A stretch of 64,000 nt of DNA from Fulvia fulva. Taxonomy: Eukaryota; Ascomycota; Dothideomycetes; Mycosphaerellales; Mycosphaerellaceae. A model generated the notes under the pieces. It saw only the letters and a list, made by a program, of their open reading frames with translations. It was not told the origin of the DNA and made no database searches. Position 1 is the first letter of the stretch; each line of letters starts with the position of its first letter. A program made the position numbers and the translations under genes. This document shows, piece after piece, positions 32,910 to 44,599 of the stretch. The stretch is from contig NC_063012.1 in NCBI RefSeq assembly GCF_020509005.1, positions 7,564,001 through 7,628,000 of the forward strand, given 5' to 3'.

Positions 32910-33673
32910 ATGTCACAGATACACGCCATGTCGGATGACCAGGTCAACACGGAGCTGCGCAAGATGACGGCCTTCATCCGGCAAGAAGCGCTGGAGAAGG
33001 CCCGCGAGATCCATCTGAAGGCAGACGAGGAGTTCAGCATCGAGAAGTCCAAGCTCGTCCGCTCCGAAACATCTCGCATCGACGAAGAGTACAAGAAGAA
33101 GTTCACACAGGCAGGCATGAGCCAGCAGATCACAAAGTCCACACTTTCCAACAAGACCAGACTGCGCATTCTCAGCGCACGACAAGAGCTCCTCGACAAG
33201 CTGTTTGAGGATGCCAACAAGAAGCTCGCTGAGAGCGCTACCAAGGACAAGGGCAAGTACGACAAGGTGCTCAAGGATCTGATTCTGGAGGGTCTTTATG
33301 CGTTCGTCAACGAGAAGAAGGTTACTCTGAGGTGTCGGAAGAAGGATGAGGATGCAGTCAAGAAGGCCGCAGAGCAGGCCAAGCAGGAGTACAAGAAGAA
33401 CATGAACAACAGAGATGTCGAGATTGATGTTGATAGCAAGGAGAGAGTGCCGGAAGGATCGTCAGTTATCATTCCAATTCCCACACCATCTGTACAAGGC
33501 CATAGGCTAACTCATGTTACAGCGCTGGAGGCATCATTATCCTCAACAGCACCGGCAAGATCGACATCACCAACACCTTCGAAGAGCGACTACACCTGCT
33601 CGAGACGGATGCTCTGCCCGCTGTGAGAGCTACTCTCTTTGGCGAGAACAAGAATCGTAGATTCAAGGACTAG
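32910..33673 (+). CDS. vma4: V-type proton ATPase subunit E
   Basis: Peripheral stalk subunit of the vacuolar H+-ATPase V1 sector. Exons 32910-33460 and 33523-33673 with a 62-nt intron (GTCAGT donor, GGCTAAC branch, ACAG acceptor); 233 residues, the usual length. The first 110 residues form a long charged helix (MTAFIRQEALEKAREIHLKA, EEFSIEKSKLV), the stalk coiled coil. The C-terminal globular part has the family motif GGIIILNSTGKIDITNTFEE and the NRRFKD tail. Start ATG follows CACC. No defect. Confidence 0.95.
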
Positions 33674-34257
33674 AGCTGTAGCATATACCAGACCGATAGC
33701 GTGGAGTTCCTGTCTCTTGTATCGATAATTGTATGAGTGGTTCATGTCGGTGGCGAGTCAATGCATATCATCCTTTTCGATCAAGTTGATAATTTCCGAA
33801 TCACTTCCCACGACCAGTGTCCCGGTCTGGGATCAAGGCTTGGTTGCGAATAGGTTTAAAGACAAAAGGGCGACCTCTTGATGTTGCTTGCTACTTCTTC
33901 TTTATGACTTGAGCCTTGGTCTGAGCGGATCCTTGCAAGTGCAGTACAGTAAAGCAGAGCATTGAGTTACCTACCAAGGTAGAATCGTACAGCACAGAAG
34001 CGCCGGAATACACCGAACCTTGTCGAGAATGTGGGTATCTTGAGCTATTGCGTGAATGAACTATTGACTGGGCCCTATCAAGCTCCCCACCAATTTTGGA
34101 GCTGTCCAATTCCACGCCCCAAGTAAGATAGCCTCTAGATATCTTCTCCGTGAACTCGAACGTCGATCTCACAAGCACAACGCGCTTCAGGATGATCGCA
34201 AGTGCGGTATTGACACAACATCGACCAGACCGATGACACGTTGACAGCGTTGCCAGG
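33674..34257. other. Intergenic, 0.6 kb
   Basis: 3' region of V-ATPase subunit E and promoter of the dynactin gene. No other feature seen. Confidence 0.5.
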
Positions 34258-36029
34258 ATGGACGTCTCATTCCCATACACGCGCTACGCGTGCCCATGCG
34301 CCGACCACATCTCTGCCACGCCAACATCGCAGCTCGGCAAGAGAAGCTCGCAGGAGGTGGAGGACGACGCACAGGAAGAACACACCTTCAATCCTCACGA
34401 TCTGCGCGCCAACTTCTCCTTGTACCCACTCGATAATCTCCTCTTCTGCGACGAGTGCACCAACATCAAATGCGAGAGGTGCTGGACCGAGGAGATACTG
34501 TACTGGTACTGTCCAAACTGCTTGTTCGAGGTGCCCAGTAGTACTGTGAAGAGTGATGGCAACAGGTAAGGTGAGATGTCATGTTTGGGAGCGGTTATTC
34601 GCCCAGGCGGCCTCTAACATGTCTACACAGATGTGCACGGCATTGCTACGATTGCCCAGTATGTTCGGCCAGCCTTGCAACCACCGTCATGAACCGACAC
34701 TCGGACGCACACTTGAGACCAGACAGCTCAAGCTCACCGGAGACTTACATTCTGCAATGTGGGTACTGCGAATGGAGCTCTCTCGACATCGATGTTACTT
34801 TCACCAAGCACAACAAGATCACCGAGCAATTGAACAAGATCTGGAAGAGCAGGACTATGCCCGACGACAGCAAGCAAAACAAGAGCGATAGCTTGAGCCA
34901 TGACACCGCGTTTGCCAATCTCTCGAGCTTCTACAAGGACCAGTTGAGTGAATCCGGAGACACCTCGAGCGCATACACAAATAGCCCGTACAGCTCTCCC
35001 GCTAACCTGGCCAGGATTATGAGCCTGTATGGCGGATTGTCATTACAGTCTCAGAAGAAGATGAAGGAAAAGCCGCAACCCATGCGCGAGGCTGGGAACC
35101 GGATCGAAGGACTGTCCACATTCTCGGCGGAAGATCGACCGGGCGATGATGAGCTCTTGCACAGGATGGGGACGCTGGGCATGGATGGCACTGCGCCTCA
35201 ACAGCAGCAGCTTCAAGCCCCTTCTAACTACGATCTCAAATTCAAGCGTGATCTCTGGCCAACAGCCACCAAGCTCAAGGTGGCAAGAGGCAAGCGGTGT
35301 CGGACTTGTCGGCAGTTCGTGGCGCGACCCGAGAACAAAGTCGGCAGTATGCGATACAAGGTTCGATTGCTTGCAATGCATCACATGCCACGGCTGTCGA
35401 TCAAGCCTTTGCAGACCACGGCGCAACTACAGCCAGTGAACTCATTGAATTTCCACATGCGACCCGAGCCTATCGAGCCCGTCGTACTGCAACCTCATCA
35501 GACCGAGCAGTACGTCTTGACAGTCCGCAACCCGATCTTCGAGGCGATCAAAGTCACGTTAGCGACCCCAGCTACTACGCCAGGCCGCGTGGCCTCGAAA
35601 GTGACCATCCTATGCCCATCCTTCACGGTAGGCGCTGCTGGTGATCGATGGGAAGAAGCACTTGCTGAGCCTGCGATGGGCGTTAACAGCGACGGTAGCA
35701 GAAAGGCAGCTATGGCATCTCTCACGGGCTCAGCTGACGCTGACCGGCAGCCAGAGGCAGGTAAAGTCTGGGGTCGTTCGAAAAGTGCAACATCTGTCAT
35801 TCTCGAGGTAGTGCCTGGAGCAGTGGAAAGTGCCACGAAGCCACACGCAAACAACGAGAAACACGAGCGGGTGGATGAAGACGAAGACATCCTGGAGATT
35901 CCAATCTACGTCCGCGTAGAGTGGGAGGCAATCCCTCATGGAGTGCACGAGCCTGACACGACTGAGCGCGAGACTCGGGAGCTCGCCTATTGGAGTGTGC
36001 TGGGTGTCGGTCGCATCGCGCGAGGTTGA
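34258..36029 (+). CDS. ro-2: Dynactin subunit p62 (DCTN4 / RO-2 family)
   Basis: Pointed-end subunit of dynactin, the cofactor of cytoplasmic dynein needed for nuclear and vesicle movement in hyphae. Exons 34258-34565 and 34631-36029 with a 65-nt intron; 568 residues. Paired Cys motifs form the N-terminal zinc-binding region: CDECTNIKCERCW and WYCPNCLFEV in exon 1, then CARHCYDCPVC just after the junction. ILQCGYCEWSS and CRTCRQF are further Cys pairs, as in the p62 family. Downstream are ATKLKVARGKRCRTC and a beta-rich C-terminal half with LKPLQ/IKPLQ-type strands. Length and Cys layout fit RO-2 of Neurospora. No defect seen. Confidence 0.92.
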
Positions 36030-36230
36030 GATCGCTTGTTCACCTCAAGTCACTAGTCGAGGATCGTAGTTGCCGTGGTAGCTGCTACTTTTCGAGCACG
36101 TCTACGCTCTGTTGCTGCAGCGATTATCCATGAGCTAGGCAACGGCCGGGGGTGAGAAACTTTTCACTGATGTGACTGCGCCGCACAGTCCACTTGCTCT
36201 TCTGCACACCTCCTCGTCACCGTTGCGAAG

Positions 36231-37053
36231 ATGTCGAGACTATATGAATACGGGTTCACGATGGCGGCGGGAGAGCCTTGCTCGACACGACGGCGAACCA
36301 CTTATATCGTGAGGCATCCTTCACCAACTGGATCGAAACACCTTCCGCCTGCAATTCGATGGATTGGAACAAATGCTCGGGGATACATATTCTGATGATT
36401 ACATTCTGCCGGTCAACGCGAAGATCTTCGCTGAAAGGCCAGTGTCTTACTCAACAGGGCAGCTCTTGGGGGATTGGAGCCCACAGAGGTCCAGATTGGT
36501 CATATATCAGCCACCGTCGTGCAAGCTAGTCGTGCTATGAACGCAGGTGGAAGACTTTGTTACGATACTGTTCTCTGCTTTCAGGCCGGTCTATACACAG
36601 TTGCTGATATAAGCCAGGCAAGTCTGCGACAACCAAAGTCAGCAGCTAGCTGACATGTACCGTGCTCTCTTCGACAAAGACGGGCTCAGACGCGATATAG
36701 CCGACCGTGTGGAGTATGACCTTGGCGACATTTGCTACATTGATGAAGTCTTCCTCGAGAAAGAATATCGGGGCTATGGTATCGGCTTGCTTGCTGTCGA
36801 TGGATTAATCAAGTCTCTGCCGTCCATGGAATCGGATTGCTTCATGCTGCATGCTGCCAGTGTAAACCAAGAGGCGGCGGAGGAAGTTTCAGAGTACATC
36901 GCAGCCAGTGAGCGATTGAGCGAGTATTACAGTCTCATGGGCTTTGATGTGTGGGAGCGCTATACTGCCGGACGACTCCCGCCCCTCATGGGCCTTTGCA
37001 CGAAGTTCATGAGGCCTGACATCAAAGGTATTGTGCCGCATCTGATTCAGTGA
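36231..37053 (+). pseudogene. GNAT-acetyltransferase-like gene with several frameshifts
   Basis: Three consecutive blocks lie in different frames. Block a (about 36325-36475) reads DRNTFRLQFDGLEQMLG and PVNAKIFAERPVSYSTGQLL. Block b (about 36470-36625) reads EPTEVQIGHISATVVQASRA and FQAGLYTVADISQ. Block c (from about 36637) reads QQLADMYRALFDKDGL, then YIDEVFLEKEYRGYGIGLLA, which matches the acetyl-CoA-binding Q/R-x-x-G-x-G/A loop of GNAT enzymes, and runs to the TGA at 37053. The a-to-b change falls in a run of five G (36472-36476), and the b-to-c change near CAACCAAAG (36627-36635); together they compensate. The N-terminal part from the ATG at 36231 is in yet another frame. Introns cannot explain changes this close together. 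Substrate unknown. Confidence 0.65.
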
Positions 37054-37213
37054 GAGGCGGTACGTAGTATCAGCCTAATGCGTGCCATATTCCTGATGCT
37101 CATGCCGAAGATCAAAACAATGCACCTATTTGCCGTGGATCGATCCACATCTATCATCTATCCGAAGCACTTCCCAGTATCATGTCGCATCAAAGTCCGC
37201 AGGCCTCTCGCTT

Positions 37214-38282
37214 TTAGTGAGTGCCGTTCTGTTGTGTTCTGTTCTGCGTAAGGCGAAGCAAATTTCGCATGAGCACGACGATGGTGACCTTGCCAATGGC
37301 TGGCACGTAGATGGAAGCCTTCTCCTTGATGTCGGGAGTGAAGTTCTACACCACGCGTCAGTACATCTCAATCGCAGACAACATCCCCCAAAGAATACGT
37401 ACCTTCTCACTCGAGAAGTTGATGCACACAGCACCCTCCCTCACAACCTCAGTGGGTACCTTGAACTTGTCACCTGGCACACCACTAATCACCACCTCAC
37501 TAATCGCCAGACAATCCTTCAAAGTCCAGCCCTCCTTATCAGTGACTTCATGCTTCTGCTTCTTCAGCCCAGACCCTCTGCTAAACTGCTGCACGCCAGT
37601 GACATCCACACTGTAGACGTCCGCGCCATCATTCGCCAGTAGTGCCGCCAAAGGCCGTCCGACTACCTCACTGCGATTGATTACCGTAATCCTGCGCCCG
37701 AAAAGTCGCTTGCTGTAGTCCAGGAACGTGTTGTAAATCTGCAAATGCTCCAGGATCTTGATTATGGCCAGAGCAGTACAGGGCAAGATCGACTTCATAG
37801 AGTTCGTCGGAGGGTCCAGGTATCGGATATTCTGATACATGTTGCTAATGAGCTGTGGCGAGAGCCCCTCGACATCCTTGAAGAGGCTGACAGTCCACTG
37901 CAGAGTTCTGTCTCGCGGAGGGTTGAAGACGGGGTAGTAAACGATCACTCCATCGATCTCGTCGTTGGTGTTGGCTTCACGAAGGTGGTCCTCGAGATCT
38001 TCGGCGTCTACCTCGCGGAGTGTGAAGTCGACACCACTTACATGCAATTAGCGGGTGCTGTTTCTTACCGTTCTGTCAAACGAGTTCCGGACAAGCTCAC
38101 TTCTCTGTGCAGGTCTTGGCGGACCAGTCTGCGTACATGCGAGCGGCGGGATCTTGGTTGGCGAGGAAGCCATGGAGACGAGGTGCTCGGTCTAGTTTTT
38201 GGATGCCGGCTGTGACTTCTGATAGGAGGCTCTTTGCGATGGAGTTGGCGAGCACGACTTTGCATGAGCTGGAAGAGGCCAT
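37214..38282 (-). CDS. mtd1: NAD-dependent methylenetetrahydrofolate dehydrogenase (Mtd1)
   Basis: Cytosolic enzyme of one-carbon metabolism, oxidising 5,10-methylene-THF with NAD+. Exons 38282-38101, 38036-37403 and 37345-37214; introns of 64 and 57 nt. 315 residues, close to yeast Mtd1. The N-terminus has KVVLANSIAKSLLSEV and a Tyr in RMYADWSAKT. The substrate/cofactor region shows GVIVYYPVFNPPRDRTLQW, LPCTALAIIKILEHL, and the NAD-binding strand ITVINRSEVVGRPLAALLAN. The serine-bearing VISGVPGD and VPAIGKVT follow. The VYYPVF motif is typical of the monofunctional NAD type rather than the tri-functional C1-THF synthase. No defect. Confidence 0.93.
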
Positions 38283-39523
38283 GTTGTGGATACTATGCTA
38301 TGCGGTAGGCAAGGGGAATGTGTGTGAGTACTATGGTGTTTAGTGGTGAGGTGAGGCTCTAGGATTGCTAGTCACAGTCTAAAATTTTCTGCTTGTGACA
38401 GGAAGGGACGGGATGTTTCAGTCGCGCTTCGCAAAGGCTCTTGTAGCAGGCTCGCGACGTCGACGTCAGTCTTGGATTTGGCGCGTGTCACGGCGATGCT
38501 ACTGGTCGAGCTGATGATACGATACGAGAAGAAAGCCATCTCATGATGTTCAATACATGTAGACGAAGGCGTCGTTTGGAAATGCTCGGCCTTCCACATC
38601 GCATCCCTGTCTTCCCACGTGGCTGGATCGCTCGTGCACGCGACTTCCTTCTTTGCACCTTCCAGGTTTCGACTTTCAACTCATCAGCGTTCATGTTGTA
38701 GCTTGTCATTGCATCTTGACAAGAAGTCACGATCCGTACAGGCACCAAAGTAGCACTGCAGCAGACCTTCGCTTGGTCATCACCCGACTTCCCCTCAGGC
38801 AACCAGACTCGAAACTCTCACTACTCCGAGCTCCGCACAACCTCAGCCCAGCTGCTCCTCACCATAACGACACCGCGTCCATGTCGATGCCTAGACATCG
38901 GAGCTCGCTTGTTCGCTTGCTTCATAATCGCATAGAATAGGCTGACATCTCTGTGTATACTTTGTGTAGGGTACACCGCTCCTTCCTTAGGCACCGTGTT
39001 TCTTTGGCTTTGGTATGGCCAATGGAACAGTCAACAGCATGATGACCCGTCCTGTGATGGGGATAGCTATGCGGTGTATGCGCCACCGGGTCATGTATCC
39101 ATTAAGATGAAGCCTTTGAAGGATCATTGCTTCGGTATAGCTTCGATGTGCCATTGACTCTGAGTAGTGTTTGTCTTCGGCGCTCGGTGTGGTGTCAAGT
39201 AGCTGGAGGCATACGCTCTCGACTCATTACTATATAGCTAGAGCACAGCCCGCTCTAATGCCACTATCTGACACAGTCATAACACCGAAGCTACAACCAA
39301 CTTGATCACAGCCTCACTTGCCGATTGACTCATCGACTCTCATACATCCTCGTATTCGTTCCTGCCACCAGTTCAAGTACAAGACTTAAAGCTTCCAAGC
39401 ACCTGTGCCAGCGACAAACAACAACCATCTGTCAACATCATCCTTGACAAGATACTCTCAGACATAGCAGCCTGAATCACCACCTCCATCAATCCACACC
39501 AACTCCACCCGACAACCTCAACA
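38283..39523. other. Intergenic, 1.2 kb
   Basis: Divergent upstream regions of Mtd1 and of the small gene at 39524. A TATA-like CTATATAGC lies near 39228, about 290 bp before that ATG. The 150 bases before the ATG are C/A-rich, typical of a leader. No gene supported. Confidence 0.45.
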
Positions 39524-39817
39524 ATGTCCGCCTCATCAGTCTACTCCACCTCTTCGAGCACAACCTCATCCTCAACATACTCCACCTCACACCCACTTCT
39601 CGACAACCAAAGAAAGTCATCACTTAGCAAAGTCATCGATAAAGCGCGAGGGAAACTGTCCGGAAGCGAAAAGCTACCCAACGATGAGAGCGACTTCGAG
39701 AGGGCCAAGGCCAAGGAGCTCGAGAAGCAGAGGCGGAAGGAAGAGTATGAGAGGCTTGGTCTTGGTGAGAGGACGAAGTTCGGGCAGCCGGGTGCTGGGA
39801 GTTTCAAAGCCCTGTAA
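39524..39817 (+). CDS. Small conserved fungal hydrophilic protein, 97 aa
   Basis: Intronless. The first 28 residues are Ser/Thr-rich (SVYSTSSSTTSSSTYSTS). The rest is a charged helix (SLSKVIDKARGKLSG, ERAKAKELEKQRRKEEYERL) ending with GLGERTKFGQPGAG. The C-terminal ERLGLGERTKFG motif is one I recall from small fungal proteins of unknown function. Composition and codon pattern look real. It may be a small stress or regulatory protein, but nothing in the sequence proves this. Confidence 0.68.
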   Translation: MSASSVYSTSSSTTSSSTYSTSHPLLDNQRKSSLSKVIDKARGKLSGSEKLPNDESDFERAKAKELEKQRRKEEYERLGLGERTKFGQPGAGSFKAL

Positions 39818-40025
39818 TGATCGATCGACCCGCGTTGAATCGTTTCTCTTTGATACGTGGGATGGCGGGCGTTTGGCGGATGACTTGTCAATGATCGTGA
39901 GCCAAAGAAGTTTCTTGCGCAGGAGCGGTGGTTTTATTGGATTGCCAAGTCACGTTGACTTCTCGGACTTCGAAGTGGGCGTTTGGCAGGCACAGCATGG
40001 TGCTAGATAGCGTTACCTGCAAGCA

Positions 40026-41267
40026 CTACGAAATGTAGACCTTCTTCAACTCTTTCTCGTCCCATTCATTGTCCAGATCTGTTGGATCGCGGATCTTCCC
40101 AGCCTTGGTGCCTAGCTTCTCATTCAGCCTCTTCAGTCGATCTCGACCGAAGACGCGGCCATTCGGTAAGACAACAGGATCGTCTTCCATGTAGCTCTTC
40201 GTATGATGAGCATAAGGAACGTTTCTGGCCAGATCGTTCAGTTCTGTACTGCAGATCGGGCACACGGGTGCTCCAGTGTTCGCATTGGCCTGCAGAGCAT
40301 ATTGCGAGTGACAGCTTGGTGTCTTCAACGCTGAGAGGCCTGCCGAGAGAGCGATGTGAAGAAGTGGTTGTGACGGTAGAGCGAAGAGTTCGTGATGCGT
40401 TCTGATGAATTGATGGGCGAGGTGCGTGTAGCGCTCGGGGCTGTACATAAGCTATGACGGCGTTAGTTGTTCTCCTCACAGCAGTTCACGACCCAGACGT
40501 ACCTTGTATGGTTCAACGAGCGTATCTGGCGGATGTGCAAGGAGACCACCGGCTCGCAAGCCAAACTCGGTGTCTTGCCCGTTTGAGAGATGTTTCCTTG
40601 CATGAACGATTGCCTCGACCTGGTTCTTCAGGTCCCCGCTCCGTGCGAGCTCGATGAACTCTTGCAGGCGAAGCTCCAGCTCCAAATTGCTATTAATCTT
40701 CTTCAGTGGCTGCTTATTCTCACTACACCACGATAGACCCTCTTTCGTCCTTCCCTCCAGCAAGCTCTTCTCGATCCTTCGGCACTCCTCAAACACGTCT
40801 ACATCAACGAGATCCTCGATGTTCTTCTCTTTGGCAAGGTTTCTGGCAGATTCAGTGTAGGCCTGCCTCAACAGATAGTCGACGAGAAGTCGGTCCAGCC
40901 GGGTATGTGCCCATGTGTCGTACTTGACATCGACTAAACTCGGGATCTCGTGTAATCGTTGGAGATGGTCGATTCGGAGTCGCTGCTGTCGCTGTAGGTT
41001 CTGTTCTTCCTCGCACAGCTGTTCGAGCTTTCGCTTCAGGTTCTGGGCTTTGGCAAGAGTAGTATCGAGCGACGCCAGTGCCTGATCTGGTTTCTGGCTA
41101 ACTACAGCCTGTACATCCTTGGTGATGTTCTTGTTCGCCTGTTCGATATGTCGCTGGGCGGTCTTCAAGTTCTTGCGCAGCAGTTCGTGCGGCAGTCGGA
41201 GCAAGGGCTGGTCGAGCAACAGCTGCGAGTCCGGCTCGAGCTTGGTGGTTGTGGCCAGGTCCGCCAT
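40026..41267 (-). CDS. fyv10: GID/CTLH ubiquitin ligase subunit Gid9 (Fyv10/MAEA family)
   Basis: RING-type subunit of the GID E3 complex, which in yeast degrades gluconeogenic enzymes after a return to glucose. Exons 41267-40503 and 40451-40026 with a 51-nt intron (GTACGT donor, AACTAAC branch, CATAG acceptor); 396 residues. ATG at 41267 (MADLATTTKL) is preferred over an upstream in-frame ATG at 41441. Helical N-terminus, LisH motif (LDRLLVDYLLRQAYTESARN, about 137-158), CTLH region, then CRA. The C-terminal RING-like domain has PVCPICSTELN and the conserved PNGRVFGRDRL. Only part of the zinc ligands of a normal RING are visible, as is usual for the family. Confidence 0.9.
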
Positions 41268-41665
41268 GACGATGACGATTCTGATGCCGATGCCGAAGTT
41301 TCGAGATGTGTCTTCCGACAGCTGGCGTTGGCGTAATCGCTGATGCTTCGGCGTGAGTGCGGTAAAGTGCAACTGCAGGTGGTGGGCTGGTGGGGCTGTA
41401 TTTGCTAAGCAATAACGCATGGATCGCATGTCAGTCAACATACATGCACGACCAAAGGATGTCCGCCGCTAGAATGATGATCAGAATGATTTAATCATGA
41501 CGATGGGCTGTCGCAGAAAGTGTGCAAAGAGGCCACACATATTTCTAGCGCTGGAGCTCTTCTTTGGCATTGAGCATATCACACGAACAACCTCGCAAAG
41601 CTCTACAACGAAGATACACATCTCCATCACAACCACAGCACTCTCAATCACACCAACAACACACC
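41268..41665. other. Divergent promoter region (Gid9 / SMP-domain protein)
   Basis: Compact 398-bp region between two divergent ATGs; the last 80 bases before 41666 are C/A-rich leader sequence. An in-frame ATG at 41441 could extend Gid9 but gives an unlikely basic N-terminus. Confidence 0.45.
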
Positions 41666-42278
41666 ATGTCGGACTCAACATTCAACGTCACCAAGGAGGA
41701 CGTCCGCAAGGTCGAGCAGCAAGCCTCCAAGGCAGTGGGCGGAGATGTTCCAGCAGACTCATACGCCGCAGGTCTTCAGGTACCGTGATCTGTTCACTGT
41801 TTATTACTGCTTAAGCTAACATCCACCCCAGTCAATCGTAGACAAGGCCAACCAGAACAAGGGCGACATCATTGCTGAGCGTCAAGGCAACCTCCCACTC
41901 CCAGATCAGCCACCGCAGGCTTCCGACTTCAACAGCGCCGATGCACGAACCGTCGACGTTGGCTCTGGTGGCCTATCAGGTGGCCAGGGTGACTCGAAGG
42001 GTGCAGATGGTCTCCGTGGCCCGGCGACAGGTGGCAGCGCTGCGCGTGAAGACCCATCCGTAACTGGCGGCAACATCCAAGGTCAAGGTACGTTCGAAGC
42101 TTGACGACTTCCATTGAATTATTGCTAATTATTTGGCTTAGGCGTTGGACGCGGCACAGTCGACGGTGGTCTACCCAACGACGCCGTCACACGCGAGAAG
42201 AAGGATGCACAAGGTCTTGCTGACACCACTGGCAAGGACTACGGCTACCCACAGAAGAACGACCCAGCCAGCAAATAA
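41666..42278 (+). CDS. LEA-like hydrophilin with seed-maturation-protein (SMP) motif
   Basis: Exons 41666-41779, 41832-42087 and 42142-42278; 168 residues. The N-terminus (TKEDVRKVEQQASKAVGGDV then PADSYAAGLQSIVDKANQNK) resembles the SMP repeat found in plant and fungal late-embryogenesis-abundant proteins. The rest is very hydrophilic and Gly/Asp/Gln-rich (GLSGGQGDSKGADG, GVGRGTVDGGLPNDA). No signal peptide or membrane segment. Such proteins protect cells during desiccation or sporulation. It lies head-to-tail with another hydrophilin 0.7 kb downstream. Confidence 0.8.
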
Positions 42279-43013
42279 GCGAAAGTCACAGCAGGATGCA
42301 AGACCAAACACCAAAAAGGATGAGATGGTAGACAGCACGAGGCACACGACTATACGCTTGTATCACGACGGCACGCAGAATGTGCCTTCACGCATCCACA
42401 ACCACAGAGTAGCCATTGCAATGGCTTCGTTGTGTTGCTCCGGATCGAGAGCCTGTAGATGTACCACATAGCTCAAATGTTCTACTGAGTCGAGAACTCA
42501 TAATCATGACCATGGTCCGTCGCCTCCGTGCCACCTCCCATATTTGTGTCTTGTAACTTCAGCCCGAGGATAGTAGGCTGCCTCTATCAGCAATGTCGTA
42601 GCAGTCTTGATCATTAACATCTGCTGAGCCCGTGACCGGGCCATTGCTTCCAAAGTGTGCCTTGAGACTGCCATTGAGCCACGAGTCATACCACCTGCCC
42701 ATAACTCAGAGGCGGTAGAGCAATTGCATCAACATCAGTCAGCATGGTGACACTTTTTTCTTTGAAGTGGGCTGAAACGAAGACCCCGCCATCAATGTTG
42801 CAGTGCTCATCGTTATTGGGCTGCATGCATGTGCTGCTTTTATTTCAGGGTCCTGACATCATGCTCGCATCAGTAGACTAAAAGTGATTGATATACTCGA
42901 GCTCTTGGAGCTCTTCGGTCTCATTCTGTTTCAACTGTACATTGATCAGCTAAATCGATTTGAATAGTCTCGTACCAAACCAACCACAACTCATCCAATC
43001 AACCATATCCACA
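42279..43013. other. Intergenic, 0.7 kb, promoter of the second hydrophilin
   Basis: No gene supported. The 60 bases before the ATG at 43014 are C/A-rich. I see no convincing stress element. Confidence 0.45.
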
Positions 43014-43637
43014 ATGTCTTACAGCGACAACCCAAGAGTAACTCTACCCACTCCCCCAATCGCTTCCTACCAACCATACTAACCCGCCTCTCAGGCCCCA
43101 ACCGGCGACAACAAAACGGAGAACCCCGGCACAGTTCTCTCCGACTCCCTCGCCGCCGATTCCATTAACTCAGGCGGTGACTTCGCCGCCAACTCAGACG
43201 ACCGCGGCGTAAGTGCACAACCCGCCAGGTCAACAACCACAAACACCACCGACACATCCAACGCTACACGCCTCGACCCAGCGCCCGATGCCGAAGCTCG
43301 CTCGGCCCAGGAAGGCTGGGATGATCAGAACCAGCTCGACGCCGCGAGCCGGTTAGGTGGCCAGGGCTCCTCGGCACCGGGCGATGTCTCCAACTCAGCA
43401 CCTTCCCAGGCTGATAACTTCGAGCCCAAGGGCCAGAACCTGACGGAAGGAGGATTCGATTCGTCGGGTCCGAATGCGAGTTTCAACACCGACATTGGTG
43501 GGAAGAATGACCCAGGTCGGGTAGGGTTGAACAAGTTCGAGGAGACGAATGTGCCGAGCGCGGGTGGTGCGGGACCTAGGGAGAGTGAGATTACGAATGA
43601 CGGGCAATTTGATGCGTTGAAAGAGACGAGTGCTTAG
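43014..43637 (+). CDS. Second hydrophilic, disordered LEA-like protein
   Basis: Exons 43014-43037 (only eight codons) and 43095-43637; the 57-nt intron has a GTAACT donor, TACTAAC branch and TCAG acceptor. 188 residues. The protein is almost free of hydrophobic clusters and rich in Gly, Asn, Asp, Ser and Ala: NPGTVLSDSLAADSINSGGD, GQGSSAPGDVSNSAPSQADN, KFEETNVPSAGGAGPRESEI. This is the composition of fungal hydrophilins and conidiation-associated proteins. No recognised domain. Pairing with the SMP-domain gene suggests shared use in drought or spore survival, which is inference. Confidence 0.72.
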
Positions 43638-44599
43638 GCGTAGCCGTGTAGTGGTGGCGATGGTGTACGAGTGCTAGAGTAGTCAACGACCGTAACACTT
43701 GATCGAATCTATCAAAGGTCAGTTCTTTTTGTTCATGTCGTCTTAGAGGGTATCATCTTATCAAGGAGTCGACCGCTGTGACCGGCCTCAAAGGTGCACT
43801 TTCGAAGAGTCGGTCTCTTGCTAAGGATATCACCTGTATGTCGAGGGGATGGGTGTTGGTGATTGGAAGTCAGCCGGCATGATCTGCGGTCACCCGGAGC
43901 CTGGCATATCCCTGCTGGCGTGTTGTTCCAGCGTCAGAGTTGTCCATCGTAAACACATGCAAGTCCCCCACGTGCCTTTCACCGGAGAAAATAGCCGAGT
44001 ATGTCTGTGCCTGCAGCATAAGAGAGGAAGGATCGATACAGTTCTCAGCCCAGAACTCAAAGCAGCTCGACAACAGAAGAGCGGAGATCCCTGCGGTTAA
44101 TGTGAACCATCGCCACTTGTTGTGGTCCGGTATTGCACGCGGTCGTGAGCCGGAAGGATGGCTTAAATGCATTCTCTGATTGCTGGGCCGGCATAGTCGA
44201 AGTTATGTGACTTCAAGTGGATGTCTTATCGACGTCCAGGAGCTTCTGCGGGGTCTGCGGATGAGATATGTCTGGGAATACAGGCAGGTCTCCTTCTGGT
44301 GATTGGTTCATTGCTTGATGAGTCTTCCTTTTGCCAGCAATCCTTCAGCTGCAAGTGCGAGCCTGAGGCTGAAATGGGCTGAAGACGCTAAGAAATACGA
44401 CTTCACCTGCTGAGCAAAGGTGGCAAATAATGCCGCAGATGGCGAATTAGCAAAGGTCATTCGCGACCGTACAGTCCTGAGTTGCGTTTACTTGGTACTT
44501 CCCGAGCTGATATTTTCCACACTACCTGTATCGTTCGCTGCCAGTGAGAACACCACGTTGCCTGCATGTCGCTATGTGATCAATTTGGCTTGCTTGCTT
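43638..44599. other. Intergenic, 1 kb
   Basis: 3' regions of the hydrophilin and NmrA-like genes. Open frames on opposite strands overlap at 43850-44180 without any domain. Nothing supported. Confidence 0.45.
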
